From a bacterium (GTDB lineage Bacteria > Verrucomicrobiota > Kiritimatiellia > CAIKKV01 > CAITUY01): DNA of 43,972 nucleotides. Position numbers and translations under genes: made by a program. The notes beneath the pieces were generated by a model. It did no database searches. It saw only the letters and a program-made list of their open reading frames with translations, and was not told the DNA's origin. Where the stretch lies: assembly GCA_037128595.1 (NCBI GenBank), contig JBAXWB010000036.1, forward strand, positions 1 to 43,972. Reading direction: 5' to 3'. Each line of letters begins with the position of its first letter. The stretch's first letter is position 1. This document shows positions 42,732 to 43,972 of the stretch, piece after piece.

Positions 42732-43972
42732 ATGAACACGAAGCAGCCGGATCCCCCTGAATATCCCTTTGGGCGGAAAGAAGGGGTTGATCTGGAGTTC
42801 AAGGAGGCGGCGAATGCCCTGCCGAAGAACCTTTTCGAGACCATTTGTGCCTTTCTCAACATGGATGGTGGGTTGATTGTTTTGGGGGTAGCGGATGATG
42901 GCACGGTGGCGGGTGTTGCTCCTGAGGCGGTGGACCGGATGGTGGCGGAGATCGCCAGCCTGTCTAACAATCCCACCAAACTTGATCCGCCCCGGCTTCT
43001 CTTTCCACAGGTCTTGGAAATCAATGAACGATGGGTTATTAAGATCCAGGTGCCGGCCAGCTCAAACGTTCACCAGACTGCAGGGCATGTTTATCTCCGA
43101 AGCCAGGATGGGGATTACAAGATTTCCGGCCTGAACCGTATTGCCGCCTTGGTCAACCGCAAGACGGGAACGTATACCGAGCAGCGGGTCCTCCCGTATT
43201 TAGAGATGTCTGATTTACGGCCTGATCTTTTTGAGAAGGCCAAGGTCTTGATGGAGGCCCGCAAACCAAAACATCCTTGGGCGAGTTTGTCCCCGGAGGC
43301 CCTATTGAACATTGCAGGATTTGTCCGGCGTGATGTTTTTACGGGGAAGGTTGGGTATACACTGGCGGCGGCTCTCATGTTCGGGACAGATTCGATCATC
43401 CAGAGCGTTGCACCCGGCTACAAATTCGACGCCTTGCTGAGGCGGCGCGACACCGAGCGGTATGATGACCGGGAACTTGTGTGCACTAACCTGATTGATT
43501 CCTTTGATATTCTTATGGGGTTCATTGAGAAACATCTCAGCGATCCCTTCTATCTTGAGGGCGTAATACGGGTTAGTCTCCGTTCCTTGATCTTCCGTGA
43601 GTTGGTGGCGAATGTCATTGCTCACCGTGAATATGTCAGCCCGGCGGCCGCTACCATTAAGATTTACCAGGACCGGGTTGAGTTCAAGAACCCGAATATC
43701 CCGCACGGGCATGGGCCCATTGATCCCCTTAATTTCACCCCTTATCCGAAGAACCCGACCATCTGCCAATTCATGATTCAACTGGGGCAGTTTGAGTCCT
43801 TGGGGTCGGGAATCAACAAGGTGACCCACTATCACCCTTTCTATGCGCCCGGGGCACCTGCTCCATCCTTTGTAGAGGGGGAGATGTTTACGACGATTAT
43901 TCCGTTGATGCCACAAACACAAGTCACCCCACAAGTCACCCCACAAGTCACCCCACAAGTCACCCCACAAGT
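42732..43972 (+). CDS. AlbA_2/Schlafen-like ATP-binding regulator (3' end beyond window)
   Basis: 413 codons to the window edge with no stop. ATG 42732 follows GAGGA at 5 nt. Residues about 10-130 form the AlbA_2 (divergent AAA-4) domain: GVDLEFKEAANALPKNLFET, AFLNMDGGLIVLGVADDGTV, GHVYLRSQDGDYKI. Residues about 190-400 contain a GHKL-type ATPase-like region: RSLIFRELVANVIAHREY, FKNPNIPHGHGPI, SLGSGINKVTHYHP. The chain enters a TPQV repeat at residue about 397. Relatives end with a winged helix after such linkers, which would lie beyond the window. These proteins are annotated as putative transcriptional regulators, and some are linked to phage defence or selfish islands; the role is unknown here. 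Confidence 0.85.
   Translation, partial: MNTKQPDPPEYPFGRKEGVDLEFKEAANALPKNLFETICAFLNMDGGLIVLGVADDGTVAGVAPEAVDRMVAEIASLSNNPTKLDPPRLLFPQVLEINERWVIKIQVPASSNVHQTAGHVYLRSQDGDYKISGLNRIAALVNRKTGTYTEQRVLPYLEMSDLRPDLFEKAKVLMEARKPKHPWASLSPEALLNIAGFVRRDVFTGKVGYTLAAALMFGTDSIIQSVAPGYKFDALLRRRDTERYDDRELVCTNLIDSFDILMGFIEKHLSDPFYLEGVIRVSLRSLIFRELVANVIAHREYVSPAAATIKIYQDRVEFKNPNIPHGHGPIDPLNFTPYPKNPTICQFMIQLGQFESLGSGINKVTHYHPFYAPGAPAPSFVEGEMFTTIIPLMPQTQVTPQVTPQVTPQVTPQ
43920..43972 (+). repeat. 12-bp tandem repeat encoding TPQV, truncated by the window edge
   Basis: CAAGTCACCCCA repeated 4.4 times without a mismatch up to the last base. Period 12 keeps the frame, so copy number changes the length of a PQVT linker in the AlbA_2 protein. 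The repeat coincides with the end of the sequence and probably stopped the assembly. Confidence 0.9.

Overview
The window is a carbohydrate-utilisation region from a GC-rich Gram-negative bacterium. The mix of GH42, GH92, GH94, GH95 and GH28 enzymes, a DUF4380-like lipoprotein, URO-D-like and QueG-like accessory proteins, and a lack of SusC/SusD pairs suggests a member of the PVC superphylum (Kiritimatiellota, Lentisphaerota or Verrucomicrobiota). No rRNA or marker gene is present, so this is an inference from gene content.

Region 1 (1-16.4 kb): the end of an upstream gene overlaps a GH42-like protein on the + strand. Two minus-strand genes follow (a CehA/McbA-type PHP hydrolase, then a GH42 beta-galactosidase). 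A divergent + strand cluster encodes a TPR lipoprotein, a membrane-anchored ABC solute-binding protein with an EF-hand-like loop, one polypeptide that fuses the MalF-type and MalG-type permeases, and a MalK/UgpC-type ATPase. A separate promoter with a candidate operator precedes a three-module QueG-like iron-sulfur protein and an IclR regulator.

Region 2 (16.2-24.3 kb): an inverted-repeat element, a GH94-GH42 operon (minus), an MNT-HEPN pair (+), an MFS transporter fused to HEAT-like repeats (minus), and a 391-bp element of nested inverted repeats.

Region 3 (24.3-34.5 kb): GH28-GH92 (+), an alginate-lyase-like protein (minus), a URO-D-like protein (+), a GH95 alpha-L-fucosidase-type gene (minus) broken by a 56-bp tandem duplication, a fucose mutarotase (+) and a LacI-type regulator (+). 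Region 4 (34.6-41.8 kb): a second GH94, an MFS sugar transporter and a large secreted clan GH-A-type hydrolase with a CBM9-like tail. Three related operator-like sequences lie upstream of the URO-D-like gene, the LacI gene and the second GH94 operon, suggesting one regulon.

Region 5 (41.8-44.0 kb): a gene-poor stretch, a small secreted Ig-like/carboxypeptidase-regulatory-like protein, and an AlbA_2 (Schlafen-like) regulator that runs off the end inside a 12-bp tandem repeat.

Working model (inference): oligosaccharides containing galactose, fucose, mannose and probably uronic acid are released partly by the secreted hydrolase, imported by the ABC and MFS systems, and dismantled in the cytoplasm, because nearly all the glycosidases lack signal peptides. 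FucU and the GH94 phosphorylases fit that picture. The most unusual items are the fused permease with its atypical binding protein, the triple QueG-like protein, the GH95 gene whose frame is restored exactly by removing one 56-bp copy, the nested-palindrome element, and the shared operator motif.
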